From Candidatus Rokuibacteriota bacterium (GTDB taxonomy: Bacteria > Methylomirabilota > Methylomirabilia > Rokubacteriales > CSP1-6): a DNA stretch of 64,000 nucleotides. This document shows positions 38,816 through 46,565 of this stretch, piece by piece. Every line of letters begins with the position of its first letter. Position 1 is the first letter of the stretch. The DNA is taken from the NCBI GenBank assembly GCA_003220225.1, contig QHRU01000059.1:1-64000 (forward strand). Reading direction: 5' to 3'. The notes below the pieces were generated by a model. The model had not been told where the DNA came from. It searched no databases and was given only the letters and a program-made list of their open reading frames with translations. The translations under genes and the position numbers were made by a program.

Positions 38816-41014
38816 ATGAAATCGCTCTACCAGATGCTGCGGCGCGAGCGGCGTCAGGGCGCAAGGCTCCTGACTGCGGTCGCTCTTCTCTCGCTGCTCG
38901 GTATGGCATCCACCGTTGAGGCACGGATCACCCGCATCCAGATCACGAACACTGAATCACCGACGTTCGCCGGGGCGTCGTTCGGGAGCGTCGGGCAATT
39001 CGAAAAGCTTACCGGCACCGCCTACGGTGAGGTGGATCCTCACCACCCCTCGAACGCGATCATCCAGGACATCGATCTGGCTCCCCGGAATGCGCACGGG
39101 ATGGTCGAGTATTCGACCGACCTCTACATACTGAAACCGATCGATATGGCGAAGGGCAATCGGATGCTCTTTTACCATGTCGTCAACCGTGGCAACGGCG
39201 GCATTCCGTTCAACATCGGCGTGCTCGGGGGTAACAATCCCACTACGGCCGGCGACGGCTTCATCCAGAACATGGGCTACACCCTCATCAAGAGCGGATG
39301 GCAGCCGGACGTCCTACCAGGCAATAGCCGGATGACCATGCAGGTGCCGATCGCGCAAAACCGCGATGGCTCAGCGATCACCGGGACGGTGCGCGCGGAA
39401 TTCATCGTGGCCACCGCCACCACGACCCTCAATCTCAGCAGCGGGACCTTCACGGGGCTCACGCACGCAAGTTATCCGACGGTCAGTACCGATAATAAGG
39501 TCGCGCTCGCCGACGGCTTCCTTCCGACGCTGACCGTGCGCTCGCACGAGAAGGACCCGCGAGTGCCCATGTCGAACAATGCCTGGGCGTTCGGGTCGTG
39601 CCCTGACGGCGTGACTCTGACCCCGAGCGCGACTCAGATCTGCATGTTCGGCCCCGGCTTTCAGCCGGGCAAGATCTACGAATTGCTGTACCGCGGCAAG
39701 GATCCCATCGTCATCGGCCTGGGCTACGCTGGCATGCGAGATCTGATCGCCTTCTTCAAGCACGAGCGTCATGACGATGCCGGTACGGCAAATCCGCTCT
39801 GGGTCGCAGACGAGCGAGGTCGAAAGTCCGATCGCGACGACGATCGGCGAGACGATCACGGAACCCTCGCTGTGTTTTCTGGCGCCTCGCAAAGCGGTCG
39901 TAACATGCGTACGTTCATCCACCTGGGATTCAACCAGGACGAGCGCGGACGGATCGTCTTCGACGGCGCCTTCCCGCTGATCGGCGGGGGTCGCGCGGCC
40001 TTCAACATTCGCTTCGGCCAGCCCGGCCGGGCGTGGGGCCACGTCGCGGATCACGTCTACCCCGCGTATCAATTTCCATTTACCTATGGCGAGCTGCACG
40101 ATCCCATCAGTGGACAGAAGGGAGGGATCCTCAGACGGTGCCTCAAGACGGACACCTGCCCAAAGATCTTTCATTTCGCGACCTCACTGGAGATCTGGGA
40201 AGGTCGACAATCCCTCGGCTTGACGGACCCGTTGGGCATTCGTGACGTCCATGACCCGGACTTCGTGAGGACCTACCTTCAGACGAGCACGCAACACGGG
40301 CCGGCCGCATTCCCACCAGGGTTCACAGCATCGCTGGGCCGGTGCCAGCAGCAGTTGAACCCCAACAGCTATCTCGAAACCCAGCGCGCGCTGTGGGTCG
40401 CTCTGACCGATTGGCTCAAGCGCGGGATGGAACCGCCGCCGAGCCATGCGCCACGCCTTCGTGACGGAACGCTCGTACCACCCGCAAGGGTGAACTTCCC
40501 CCACATTCCTGCCAACGACTACGGCGGGGTCAGCCGACCGGCGGTCAAATTCCTCGCGCTCGCGAATCCGCTGAGCGTCCTGAGCTATGGGCCGCTGTTC
40601 AAGGGGCTCGATGAAACCGGCATTCTCACCGTCGAGCCTCCGGCGGTCGGTACCCGGCAGTACACGATCCTGGTCCCGCAGGTGGACGCGGACGGAAATG
40701 ACATCGGGGGCATTCGGTCGACCGCGGTGTTGGCCCCGACCGCGACCTACACCGGATGGAATCTCTACAGCGGGGTGTTCCCGGATGATTTCTGCACCCT
40801 CTCGGGGAGTTACATCCCGTTCGCGCGGACGCTGCAGGAACGGATGAGTACGGGCGATCCGCGCCTGTCGCTCGAAGAGCGATATGGTACCCACGCCGGG
40901 TACGTTGACGCGGTTCGCAAGGCCACACAGACGTTGGTCAAGCAACGCCTGCTCCTCCAAGGCGACGCCGACCGCCTGATCGGCGCGGCAGACGCAAGTG
41001 ACATCTTGAAGTAA
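38816..41014 (+). CDS. Exported alpha/beta hydrolase domain protein (Abhydrolase_10-like)
   Basis: A 732-residue protein with a signal peptide (Arg-rich start, LLTAVALLSLLGMASTVEA). RITRIQITNTESPTFAGASFGSVGQFEKLTGTAYGEVDP and YSTDLYILKPIDMAKGNRMLFYHVVNRGNGG are typical of the large alpha/beta-hydrolase-domain family. The nucleophile elbow is probably FSGASQSGRNMRTFIHLGFN near residue 355. Likely an extracytoplasmic esterase or lactonase of unknown substrate. A start 10 codons upstream (GTG 38786) is possible, but AGGGGGAA sits before ATG 38816. Codon use is less GC-biased (about 60%) than its neighbours, suggesting transfer. Confidence 0.85.
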   Translation: MKSLYQMLRRERRQGARLLTAVALLSLLGMASTVEARITRIQITNTESPTFAGASFGSVGQFEKLTGTAYGEVDPHHPSNAIIQDIDLAPRNAHGMVEYSTDLYILKPIDMAKGNRMLFYHVVNRGNGGIPFNIGVLGGNNPTTAGDGFIQNMGYTLIKSGWQPDVLPGNSRMTMQVPIAQNRDGSAITGTVRAEFIVATATTTLNLSSGTFTGLTHASYPTVSTDNKVALADGFLPTLTVRSHEKDPRVPMSNNAWAFGSCPDGVTLTPSATQICMFGPGFQPGKIYELLYRGKDPIVIGLGYAGMRDLIAFFKHERHDDAGTANPLWVADERGRKSDRDDDRRDDHGTLAVFSGASQSGRNMRTFIHLGFNQDERGRIVFDGAFPLIGGGRAAFNIRFGQPGRAWGHVADHVYPAYQFPFTYGELHDPISGQKGGILRRCLKTDTCPKIFHFATSLEIWEGRQSLGLTDPLGIRDVHDPDFVRTYLQTSTQHGPAAFPPGFTASLGRCQQQLNPNSYLETQRALWVALTDWLKRGMEPPPSHAPRLRDGTLVPPARVNFPHIPANDYGGVSRPAVKFLALANPLSVLSYGPLFKGLDETGILTVEPPAVGTRQYTILVPQVDADGNDIGGIRSTAVLAPTATYTGWNLYSGVFPDDFCTLSGSYIPFARTLQERMSTGDPRLSLEERYGTHAGYVDAVRKATQTLVKQRLLLQGDADRLIGAADASDILK

Positions 41015-41053
41015 GGCTCTCTGGCCGGCGACGAGCCGGGAGCGGATCTGGAA

Positions 41054-41338
41054 TCAGCGTGCGTCTTGGCTGTGGGTCGGGCCCGGGCGGGCTGGGGCAG
41101 TCTTGTGCTTCGACTTCTGGTGGCGGCCGAGGTGCATCGGCAATGAAAAGCGGCGACCACAGAGGCCGCAGACGTGTGGACGCTCGGCGATGGTCGGCGC
41201 CGTAGCCTCTCGTTCCTTCTCGATACCAAGCAATTGACGGATCGCCTCCGCGCGATCCTGCGAAATCCGCCGTCGCGCGATACGGGCCAGCCGAGTGTGC
41301 TCGCTTTCTTGCCGCGCAAACTTCTCGGAGAGTTTCAT
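41054..41338 (-). CDS. Small C2H2 zinc-finger protein
   Basis: A 94-residue protein with a basic/acidic helical N-terminal half (MKLSEKFARQESEHTRLARI, then RRRISQDRAEAIRQLLGIEKERE) and one eukaryote-like zinc finger, HVCGLCGRRFSLPMHLGRHQ then KSKH. The spacing is C-x2-C-x12-H-x4-H, different from the Ros/MucR pattern (C-x2-C-x9-H). A nucleic-acid-binding role is likely. No clear ribosome binding site is seen; ATG 41338 was chosen, though the frame is open far upstream. The gene lies in a lower-GC patch beside a CARDB relic. Confidence 0.68.
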   Translation of the reverse strand: MKLSEKFARQESEHTRLARIARRRISQDRAEAIRQLLGIEKEREATAPTIAERPHVCGLCGRRFSLPMHLGRHQKSKHKTAPARPGPTHSQDAR

Positions 41339-41467
41339 ATGAATCCACGATACCAGATGTTCCTCTGTGGCCGGATCAATCCTGGCAACGAGGTGGCAGA
41401 GTCTAACGAAAACAACAACGTGACCTGCCTCGTGGTCACGGTGCTGCGCTCGATCGACGTGCGCTAG
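41339..41467 (+). pseudogene. Relic of a CARDB-domain protein (C-terminal end)
   Basis: The plus strand encodes YQMFLCGRINPGNEVAESNE followed by NNNVTCLVVTVL and a TAG at 41467. The pattern INPxNEVxESNExNNV is the closing strand of CARDB (cell-adhesion-related) domains. The longer frame upstream of 41339 is antisense to the zinc-finger gene and has no CARDB character. Only the final strand of one domain is left, so it is a fragment of a lost exported protein, now overlapping the end of the gene at 41464. Confidence 0.55.
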
Positions 41468-42261
41468 CCGGGCCGGGCGACGAGGAGCCGTCCGGCGCTC
41501 CTGATCTCGTCGGCGTCGAACGGTGGCGAAACCAGCAAGATGAGGCGCTGGACGCCGGCCCGCTCGAGCGACTGCCGCGCGCGCGAGTCCGCGCGCAGCA
41601 TGCGCTCGTCGAGCCCCGCGAACACCGTGACGACGAAGCGCGAGGCGTCGCGGCCGGAGGCCGCGTGCTCGTCGCGCGCGCGCTGGACGAGGGCGCCGAG
41701 CTGCGGATGGAAGGCCTGCGTGTTGAAGCCGTCCGCGTGTCGACCGGCGACGGCGGCCATGCGCGGACCGAAGCCGCCCACGATGATCGGCGGCGGCGGC
41801 TCGGGCCGCAGGAATCCCGACTCGCCCGCCCACAGCCGCCGGATGAGCGCGATCGCGTCGACGACGCGCTGCGCGCGGACCGCGTCGCGCTCGACCGGCT
41901 GACCGATCGCGGCCTGCTCGGCCGCGTACGGCGTGCGGCGATTGCCGCCGGCGCCCAAACCCAGGAGCAGCCTCCCGCCGGAGACTGTCTGAAGCGTCGC
42001 CGCCATGTTGGCGAGGACTCCCGCAGGGCGATTGGCGACGTTGAGCACGAGCGGGCCGAGCGAGACGCGTCGCGTGACTTCCGCCAGCGCCGTCAGCACG
42101 GTCCACGCCTCGGGGACGCCCGGGCCCCCGCCGTCGTCCGGATCGCGCAGGTGATCCCACGTCCACACTCCGTCGAAGCCGGCCCCCTCGGCGGCGAGCG
42201 CAGCGGCGCGCATCTCGGCCCAGCGCGCGCTCATCGGGATGAGGAGCAGGTCGGTCTTCAT
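41464..42261 (-). CDS. LLM class flavin/F420-dependent oxidoreductase
   Basis: A 265-residue luciferase-fold protein. It begins MKTDLLLIPMSARWAEMRAAALAAEGAGFDGVWTWDHLRDP. LGPLVLNVANRPAGVLANMAATLQTVSGGRLLLGLGAGG is the barrel segment near residues 75-112, and PPPPIIVGGFGPRMAAVAGRHADGFN lies near 165-190. It is short for the family and ends with VQRLILLVSPPFDADEIRSAGRLL. Divergent from the BNR-repeat gene at 42294, with a 32-base gap. The cofactor, F420 or FMN, cannot be decided. Confidence 0.9.
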   Translation of the reverse strand: MKTDLLLIPMSARWAEMRAAALAAEGAGFDGVWTWDHLRDPDDGGGPGVPEAWTVLTALAEVTRRVSLGPLVLNVANRPAGVLANMAATLQTVSGGRLLLGLGAGGNRRTPYAAEQAAIGQPVERDAVRAQRVVDAIALIRRLWAGESGFLRPEPPPPIIVGGFGPRMAAVAGRHADGFNTQAFHPQLGALVQRARDEHAASGRDASRFVVTVFAGLDERMLRADSRARQSLERAGVQRLILLVSPPFDADEIRSAGRLLVARPG

Positions 42262-42281
42262 GCTGTCGTGGCGCCCGAGAG

Positions 42282-42287
42282 TATCAT
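42282..42287 (+). promoter_or_regulatory. -10 box (TATCAT) for the BNR-repeat gene; implies leaderless mRNA
   Basis: TATCAT ends 6 bases before ATG 42294. On the minus strand the same place reads GATACT (42285-42280), a possible -10 for the LLM gene at 42261, so the box may serve both directions. No ribosome binding site precedes either start. Confidence 0.55.
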
Positions 42288-42293
42288 TCGGAC

Positions 42294-43205
42294 ATGGACG
42301 CGAGAATCTTCGTGGGCACCGGGGGCGGGCTGTGGACACTGGAAGGGGAGACCTCGAGGCCGGTGGAGGCGCTCGCCGGGCGATCGGTGACGGCCCTCGC
42401 CCTCGGCCCCGCGTCGGTCTGGGCCGTCGTGGATGGCTCGGCGCTGCTGGAGCTGCGCGACGGCGCCTGGACGACGCGCGCGTCGATCGACGGCCCGCCG
42501 GCGACGTGCGTCGCGCCGGCGCGTGACGGCGTTCTCGTCGGCACCGAGCAGGCCCGTCTCTTCCGGCTGACCGGGGCCGGGCTGGCGCCCATGCCGTCGT
42601 TCGAGACCGTCGAGGGCCGCGACGCCTGGTACACGCCCTGGGGCGATCCCGCCGACGTGCGGTCGATCGCCGTCGCGCTCGACGGCGCCATCCACGTCAA
42701 CGTCCACGTCGGCGGCGTCGCGCGCTCGCGCGACGGCGGGACGTCGTGGGCGCCGACGGTCGACATCGAGAGCGACGTCCATCAGGTGCTCGCCCATCCC
42801 ACGCGTCCGGAGGTCGTGCTGCTCGCGGCCGCCGAGGGCTTCGGGCTCAGTCGGGACGGCGGCGACTCGTGGACGTTCGCCACCGCGGGCCTGCACGCGC
42901 ACTACCTGCGTGCGGTGACGGTGGCCGGCGACCAGGCGCTCGTGTCGGCCTCGACGGGGTTCCGCGGACGGCGCTCGGCGATCTATCGCACGCCGCTCGA
43001 CGGCGAGACGCGCTTCGAGCGGTGTCGCGCCGGCCTGCCGGCGTGGTTCGACGACAACGTCGACACCGCGTGCCTGGCCGCGGCCGGCCCGCTCGTCGTC
43101 TTCGGCACCGGTGACGGACGCGTGTACCGGTCGCTCGATGCGGGCGCGCGCTGGGCGCTCGCCCTCAAAGGGTTGCCGCCCGTCGGCTGCGTCGCCGTCG
43201 GCTGA
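42294..43205 (+). CDS. BNR/sialidase-like beta-propeller protein
   Basis: A 303-residue cytoplasmic beta-propeller. Asp-box motifs (S-x-D-x-G-x-x-W) are seen as SRDGGTSWAP, SRDGGDSWTF and SLDAGARWAL. The N-terminus, MDARIFVGTGGGLWTLEGET, carries no signal peptide. Repeats such as VHQVLAHPTRPEVVLLAAAEGFGL support a six- or seven-bladed fold as in the exo-alpha-sialidase/photosystem-stability (Ycf48-like) group. Catalytic sialidase residues are not evident, so a binding or monitoring role is more likely than glycoside hydrolysis. Confidence 0.87.
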   Translation: MDARIFVGTGGGLWTLEGETSRPVEALAGRSVTALALGPASVWAVVDGSALLELRDGAWTTRASIDGPPATCVAPARDGVLVGTEQARLFRLTGAGLAPMPSFETVEGRDAWYTPWGDPADVRSIAVALDGAIHVNVHVGGVARSRDGGTSWAPTVDIESDVHQVLAHPTRPEVVLLAAAEGFGLSRDGGDSWTFATAGLHAHYLRAVTVAGDQALVSASTGFRGRRSAIYRTPLDGETRFERCRAGLPAWFDDNVDTACLAAAGPLVVFGTGDGRVYRSLDAGARWALALKGLPPVGCVAVG

Positions 43206-43211
43206 CCCTCG

Positions 43212-44420
43212 TCAGCCCAGCACGCCCTGGGCGCGCAGCTTCGCGACCTCGTCGGCCGACAGGCCGAGCACCTCCGCCAGCACGGCGGCGGTGTGCTCGC
43301 CGGCCAGCGGCGGCGGCGTCGTCGGCGCCTCCGAGGCCGACAGGTGGACCGGGCAGCCCGGAAGGCGGAAGCGGCCGCGCGTCGCGTGCTCGATCGTGTG
43401 AATCTGGCCGCGCGCGTTGAGATGCGGGTCGTCGAGCACCTCGCCGGTGTCCAGCACGGCGCCGCACGGCACGCCGGCCTTGCCCAGCGTCGCCATCACC
43501 TCGTGCTTCGTGCGCGCGCGCGTCCACCCCGCGATGATCTCGTTGAGCGCGTCGCGGTGCTCCCAGCGCGTCTTCGCGTCCTTGCAGCGCGCGTCCGCGA
43601 GCAGGTCCTCGCGACCGATCGCCGTCGCGAAGTCGCGCCACATGTCCTGGTTCATCGTCTGCACGTAGATGTAGGCGTAGTCGTTGGTTCCGCCCGGCGC
43701 GCAGGGATACGCGCCGCCCGGCACGCCGCCGATCAGCGCGTTGCCCCGGCGCTCGCTCGGCTTGCCGTCGCGGTAGTGATCGACGAAGCGGCCGCGCAGG
43801 AAGTTGGCGACCACCTCCTGCATGGCCACCTCGACGAGCTGGCCCTGGCCCGTGCGCTGGCGCTGGATGTAGGCGGCCATGATGGCGGCCGCCGTGTGGA
43901 CGCCGGTGCCGGTGTCGCCGATGGCCGCGCCGCAGCGCACGGGCTCGCGGTCGTCGAACCCGGTCACGCTCATCACGCCGCCCGTGGCCTGGGCGATCAT
44001 GTCGAAGCTCTTGTACTCGTGGTACGGACCGGAGAGCCCGAAGCCCTTGATGCGCGCGACGATGATGCGCGGGTTCGTCGCGCGCAGCCGGTCGTAGTCG
44101 AGGCCCAGCCGCTCCATCAGCCCGGGCGCGAAATTCTCCACCACGACGTCGGCGCGCTCGACCATCCTCAGGAACAGCGCGCGGCCCGCGGGGTTCTTGA
44201 GGTCGATGGTCACGCTGCGCTTGTTGGCGTTGAAGACGAGGAAGAACATCGCGTCGAGGCCGGGCACCTCGGGCCGGTTGCGCCGCGACTGCTCGCCGCC
44301 CGGCGGCTCGATCTTGAGGACGTCGGCCCCGAGCCAGCCGAGGAACTGCGTGCAGGTGGTGCCCGCTTCGAACTGCGTGAGGTCGAGGATCCGCATGCCG
44401 GTCAGCGCGCGTTCGGCCAT
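43212..44420 (-). CDS. Family III CoA transferase (CaiB/BaiF)
   Basis: A 402-residue CoA-transferase. RILDLTQFEAGTTCTQFLGWLGADVLKIEPPGGEQSRRNRPEVPG lies near residues 10-54. The catalytic Asp is in GAAIGDTGTGVHTAAAIMAAY near 170, after VVENFAPGLMERLGLDYDRL and IIVARIKGFG. It moves CoA between carboxylic acids via an aspartyl-CoA intermediate, as in formyl-CoA:oxalate or carnitine transferases. GAGGAG precedes ATG 44420, with TATACT about 30 bases upstream on the same strand. The acid partners are unknown. Confidence 0.94.
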   Translation of the reverse strand: MAERALTGMRILDLTQFEAGTTCTQFLGWLGADVLKIEPPGGEQSRRNRPEVPGLDAMFFLVFNANKRSVTIDLKNPAGRALFLRMVERADVVVENFAPGLMERLGLDYDRLRATNPRIIVARIKGFGLSGPYHEYKSFDMIAQATGGVMSVTGFDDREPVRCGAAIGDTGTGVHTAAAIMAAYIQRQRTGQGQLVEVAMQEVVANFLRGRFVDHYRDGKPSERRGNALIGGVPGGAYPCAPGGTNDYAYIYVQTMNQDMWRDFATAIGREDLLADARCKDAKTRWEHRDALNEIIAGWTRARTKHEVMATLGKAGVPCGAVLDTGEVLDDPHLNARGQIHTIEHATRGRFRLPGCPVHLSASEAPTTPPPLAGEHTAAVLAEVLGLSADEVAKLRAQGVLG

Positions 44421-44584
44421 CGCTCAGTCTCCTCTCGGAACAACCGGCAGTATACTGCGCCCGAATCCCGGAGACCGGATGATCCGCCCGGCCTGGGTGC
44501 GCTCCTGCGCTACCCGTCCCCGGTGCCGCAGGCGGTGCGCTGAGCGTCGCGATCGACACTCGCCGGGCGGCGCCAGATTCGTCA

Positions 44585-44590
44585 TATACT
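44585..44590 (+). promoter_or_regulatory. -10 box (TATACT) for the LLM gene at 44598; implies leaderless mRNA
   Basis: TATACT ends 7 bases before the GTG start codon at 44598, so the transcript should start at that codon. No good -35 at 17 bases is visible. Confidence 0.55.
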
Positions 44591-44597
44591 CCGCCAC

Positions 44598-45731
44598 GTG
44601 AAATTCGGCGTCTTCGACCACATCGAGCCGGTGCCCGGCCTGCGTCTCGACCAGATCTATCGTGAGCGGCTGCTCCAGATCGAGCGCCTCGACGCCGCGG
44701 GGTTCTACGCCTATCACCTGGCGGAGCATCACACGCCCGCGATCCACAGCCTGGCGCCCTCCCAGAACGTCTTCCTGGGCGCCGTCGCCCAGCGCACGCG
44801 ACGCCTGCGATTCGGTCCGTGCGTCTACGTCTTGCCGCTGCATCATCCGCTGCGCCTGATCGAAGAGATCAGCATGCTCGACCACCTGAGCGACGGGCGT
44901 CTGGAGATCGGCGTGGGGCGCGGGGGCGTCATGGAAGCCTACTTCTGGGGCCAGGAGGCGGATCCCGAGACGAACTACGCGCGCTACCTCGAGACGCTGG
45001 CGATCATCCGGGAAGGGCTGAGTCACGACGAGCTGACCTACGCGGGGCGCTTCCACAGCTTCGACAAGCTGCCGATGTACCTGCGGCCGCTCCAGAAGCC
45101 GTATCCGCCGCTGTGGTACATGCGCAACCCGGTGACGGCGGCGATGGAAGGCATGCACACCATCATCGTGGGCTCGCTCGACGGCCTCGCGGTCGCGGTG
45201 CCCCGCTACCGGGCCGCGTGGGAAGAGCATCAGGGGGCGGGGGCGCTGACCGCGCAGGGCGAGGCGCCCATGATCGGGCTCGTCGTCCACCTGGTGGTGG
45301 CGGACACGGACGACGAGGCGATCTCTGCCGCCGCGCCGGCCTGGGAAAAATACCGCTGGAATCTGGCCGCGCCGCGCCGTCTCGAGGCCGAGAAGCGCAA
45401 CCTCACGCAGTTCATGTCGACGAGGGACGGCTCGTTCGGCTTCGTCGGCGATCGCCCCGCCGGCCTGCCGACGCGCGAGCTGCGGCGCGACATCGACGCG
45501 GAGCTCGAGCGCTTCGATCAGCAGACGAGCCGGCCGCATCCCAATCGGCTCGGCGGCGTGGCCCTCGCCGGCTCGCCGGCCGCGGTGCGCGACTACATGG
45601 ACGAGTACGTGGCGACCGGAGCGAATTATTTCGTCTGCTCGTTCCAGTGGGGTGACCTCTCCCACGCCCAGGCGATGCGATCCATCGAGCTCTTCACCGC
45701 GGACGTGATGCCGCGGTACGCCAGGGCGTAA
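44598..45731 (+). CDS. LLM class flavin-dependent oxidoreductase
   Basis: A 377-residue luciferase-like monooxygenase starting MKFGVFDHIEPVPGLRLDQIYRERLLQIERLDAAGFYAYHLAEHHTP. LRFGPCVYVLPLHHPLRLIEEISMLDHLSDGRLEIGVGRGG near residues 70-113, LPMYLRPLQKPYPPLWYMRNP near 155-175 and the end, NYFVCSFQWGDLSHAQAMRSIELF, are all typical. It should oxidise an unknown organic substrate with reduced flavin. The initiator is GTG immediately downstream of a -10 box. Confidence 0.92.
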   Translation: MKFGVFDHIEPVPGLRLDQIYRERLLQIERLDAAGFYAYHLAEHHTPAIHSLAPSQNVFLGAVAQRTRRLRFGPCVYVLPLHHPLRLIEEISMLDHLSDGRLEIGVGRGGVMEAYFWGQEADPETNYARYLETLAIIREGLSHDELTYAGRFHSFDKLPMYLRPLQKPYPPLWYMRNPVTAAMEGMHTIIVGSLDGLAVAVPRYRAAWEEHQGAGALTAQGEAPMIGLVVHLVVADTDDEAISAAAPAWEKYRWNLAAPRRLEAEKRNLTQFMSTRDGSFGFVGDRPAGLPTRELRRDIDAELERFDQQTSRPHPNRLGGVALAGSPAAVRDYMDEYVATGANYFVCSFQWGDLSHAQAMRSIELFTADVMPRYARA

Positions 45732-45752
45732 CGCCGCCTCGAGCCGGTCGGG

Positions 45753-46538
45753 CTACCGGTGGCGCTCGAGCCGCGTGCGCTCCTCCGGCGTCCACGACAG
45801 AGCCGTCTCCTGCGCCGCGCGCGCGCACCAGCTCGAATCCTCGTCGCAGGCGCGCAGGAATGCCTGCCGGGCGGCGTCGATTCGACCGGCGCGCAGCGCG
45901 ACGCTGCCGACCGCATACCGGTGGACGGCGCACGGCCCCGGCTCGGGACCGCGGCAGTACCTTTCGAGCACGCGCGCGGCATCTTCCTCCCAGCGCGTGG
46001 GCGGCGCGGTCGGCGCGCGCTCGGCGGATTCGAGGAGCCGGGTCGCGATGATGTCGCAGGCGGCGTCGACCCCCAGACGGCACGGGCGCAACCGCGAGTC
46101 GTCGCCGACGAGCCAGACCACGCCGAGCGTGAGCGCGACGCCCGTGCCGGCGAGCAACAGCAGGTCGATCCTCCGGAAGGCGCGCTTGTTGTACTTCACG
46201 CGCCTCACGAGCATGAAGAGGGCGACCACGCCGGCGACGGCGAGGACGATTCCCAGCAGATAGACGCGCGCGAGCAGGTCGTCGGTGGCGCCGAGCCCTC
46301 GGAACCTCAGATAGCTCGTGGCGATCCAGCCGAGGGCGACGAGACCGGCGCCGAGGCCCGCCCTGACGAGCAGCGCGGCCGCGCGCGAGCGTCCCGCCAG
46401 CCCCGCCCCGAGGACGATGAGCAAGATGCCGAAGGCGAGCAGCGGCGGCTCGCGCTCGAAGATGGAGCCGCCGGCCCAGAGGTACGCGACGCAGGCCCCG
46501 CCGAGCATGAGGAAGATCGCGCCGACGAACATATGCAT
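45753..46538 (-). CDS. Membrane protein with Cys-rich Sel1/TPR-like C-terminal domain
   Basis: A 261-residue protein of unknown function. Five membrane helices occupy about residues 1-150 (for example FVGAIFLMLGGACVAYLWAGG, LLAFGILLIVLGAGLAG, VYLLGIVLAVAGVVALFMLVRRV and LLLLAGTGVALTLGVVWLVGD). The soluble end has paired cysteines: PCRLGVDAACD, YCRGPEPGPC and ACDEDSSWC. These sit in helical Sel1-like repeats such as GSVALRAGRIDAARQAFLRAC. Disulfide bonds are likely, so the tail probably faces the periplasm. It is divergent from the lipoprotein gene at 46566; CATAAT lies 6 bases before its ATG. Confidence 0.8.
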   Translation of the reverse strand: MHMFVGAIFLMLGGACVAYLWAGGSIFEREPPLLAFGILLIVLGAGLAGRSRAAALLVRAGLGAGLVALGWIATSYLRFRGLGATDDLLARVYLLGIVLAVAGVVALFMLVRRVKYNKRAFRRIDLLLLAGTGVALTLGVVWLVGDDSRLRPCRLGVDAACDIIATRLLESAERAPTAPPTRWEEDAARVLERYCRGPEPGPCAVHRYAVGSVALRAGRIDAARQAFLRACDEDSSWCARAAQETALSWTPEERTRLERHR

Positions 46539-46565
46539 CGTACGATTATGACTTAGAGTTGCGGC

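Noticed and set aside
41174-41338. Plus-strand frame upstream of the CARDB tail as part of a real gene
   Set aside because: It has no CARDB-like sequence before 41339 and is antisense to the zinc-finger coding region.
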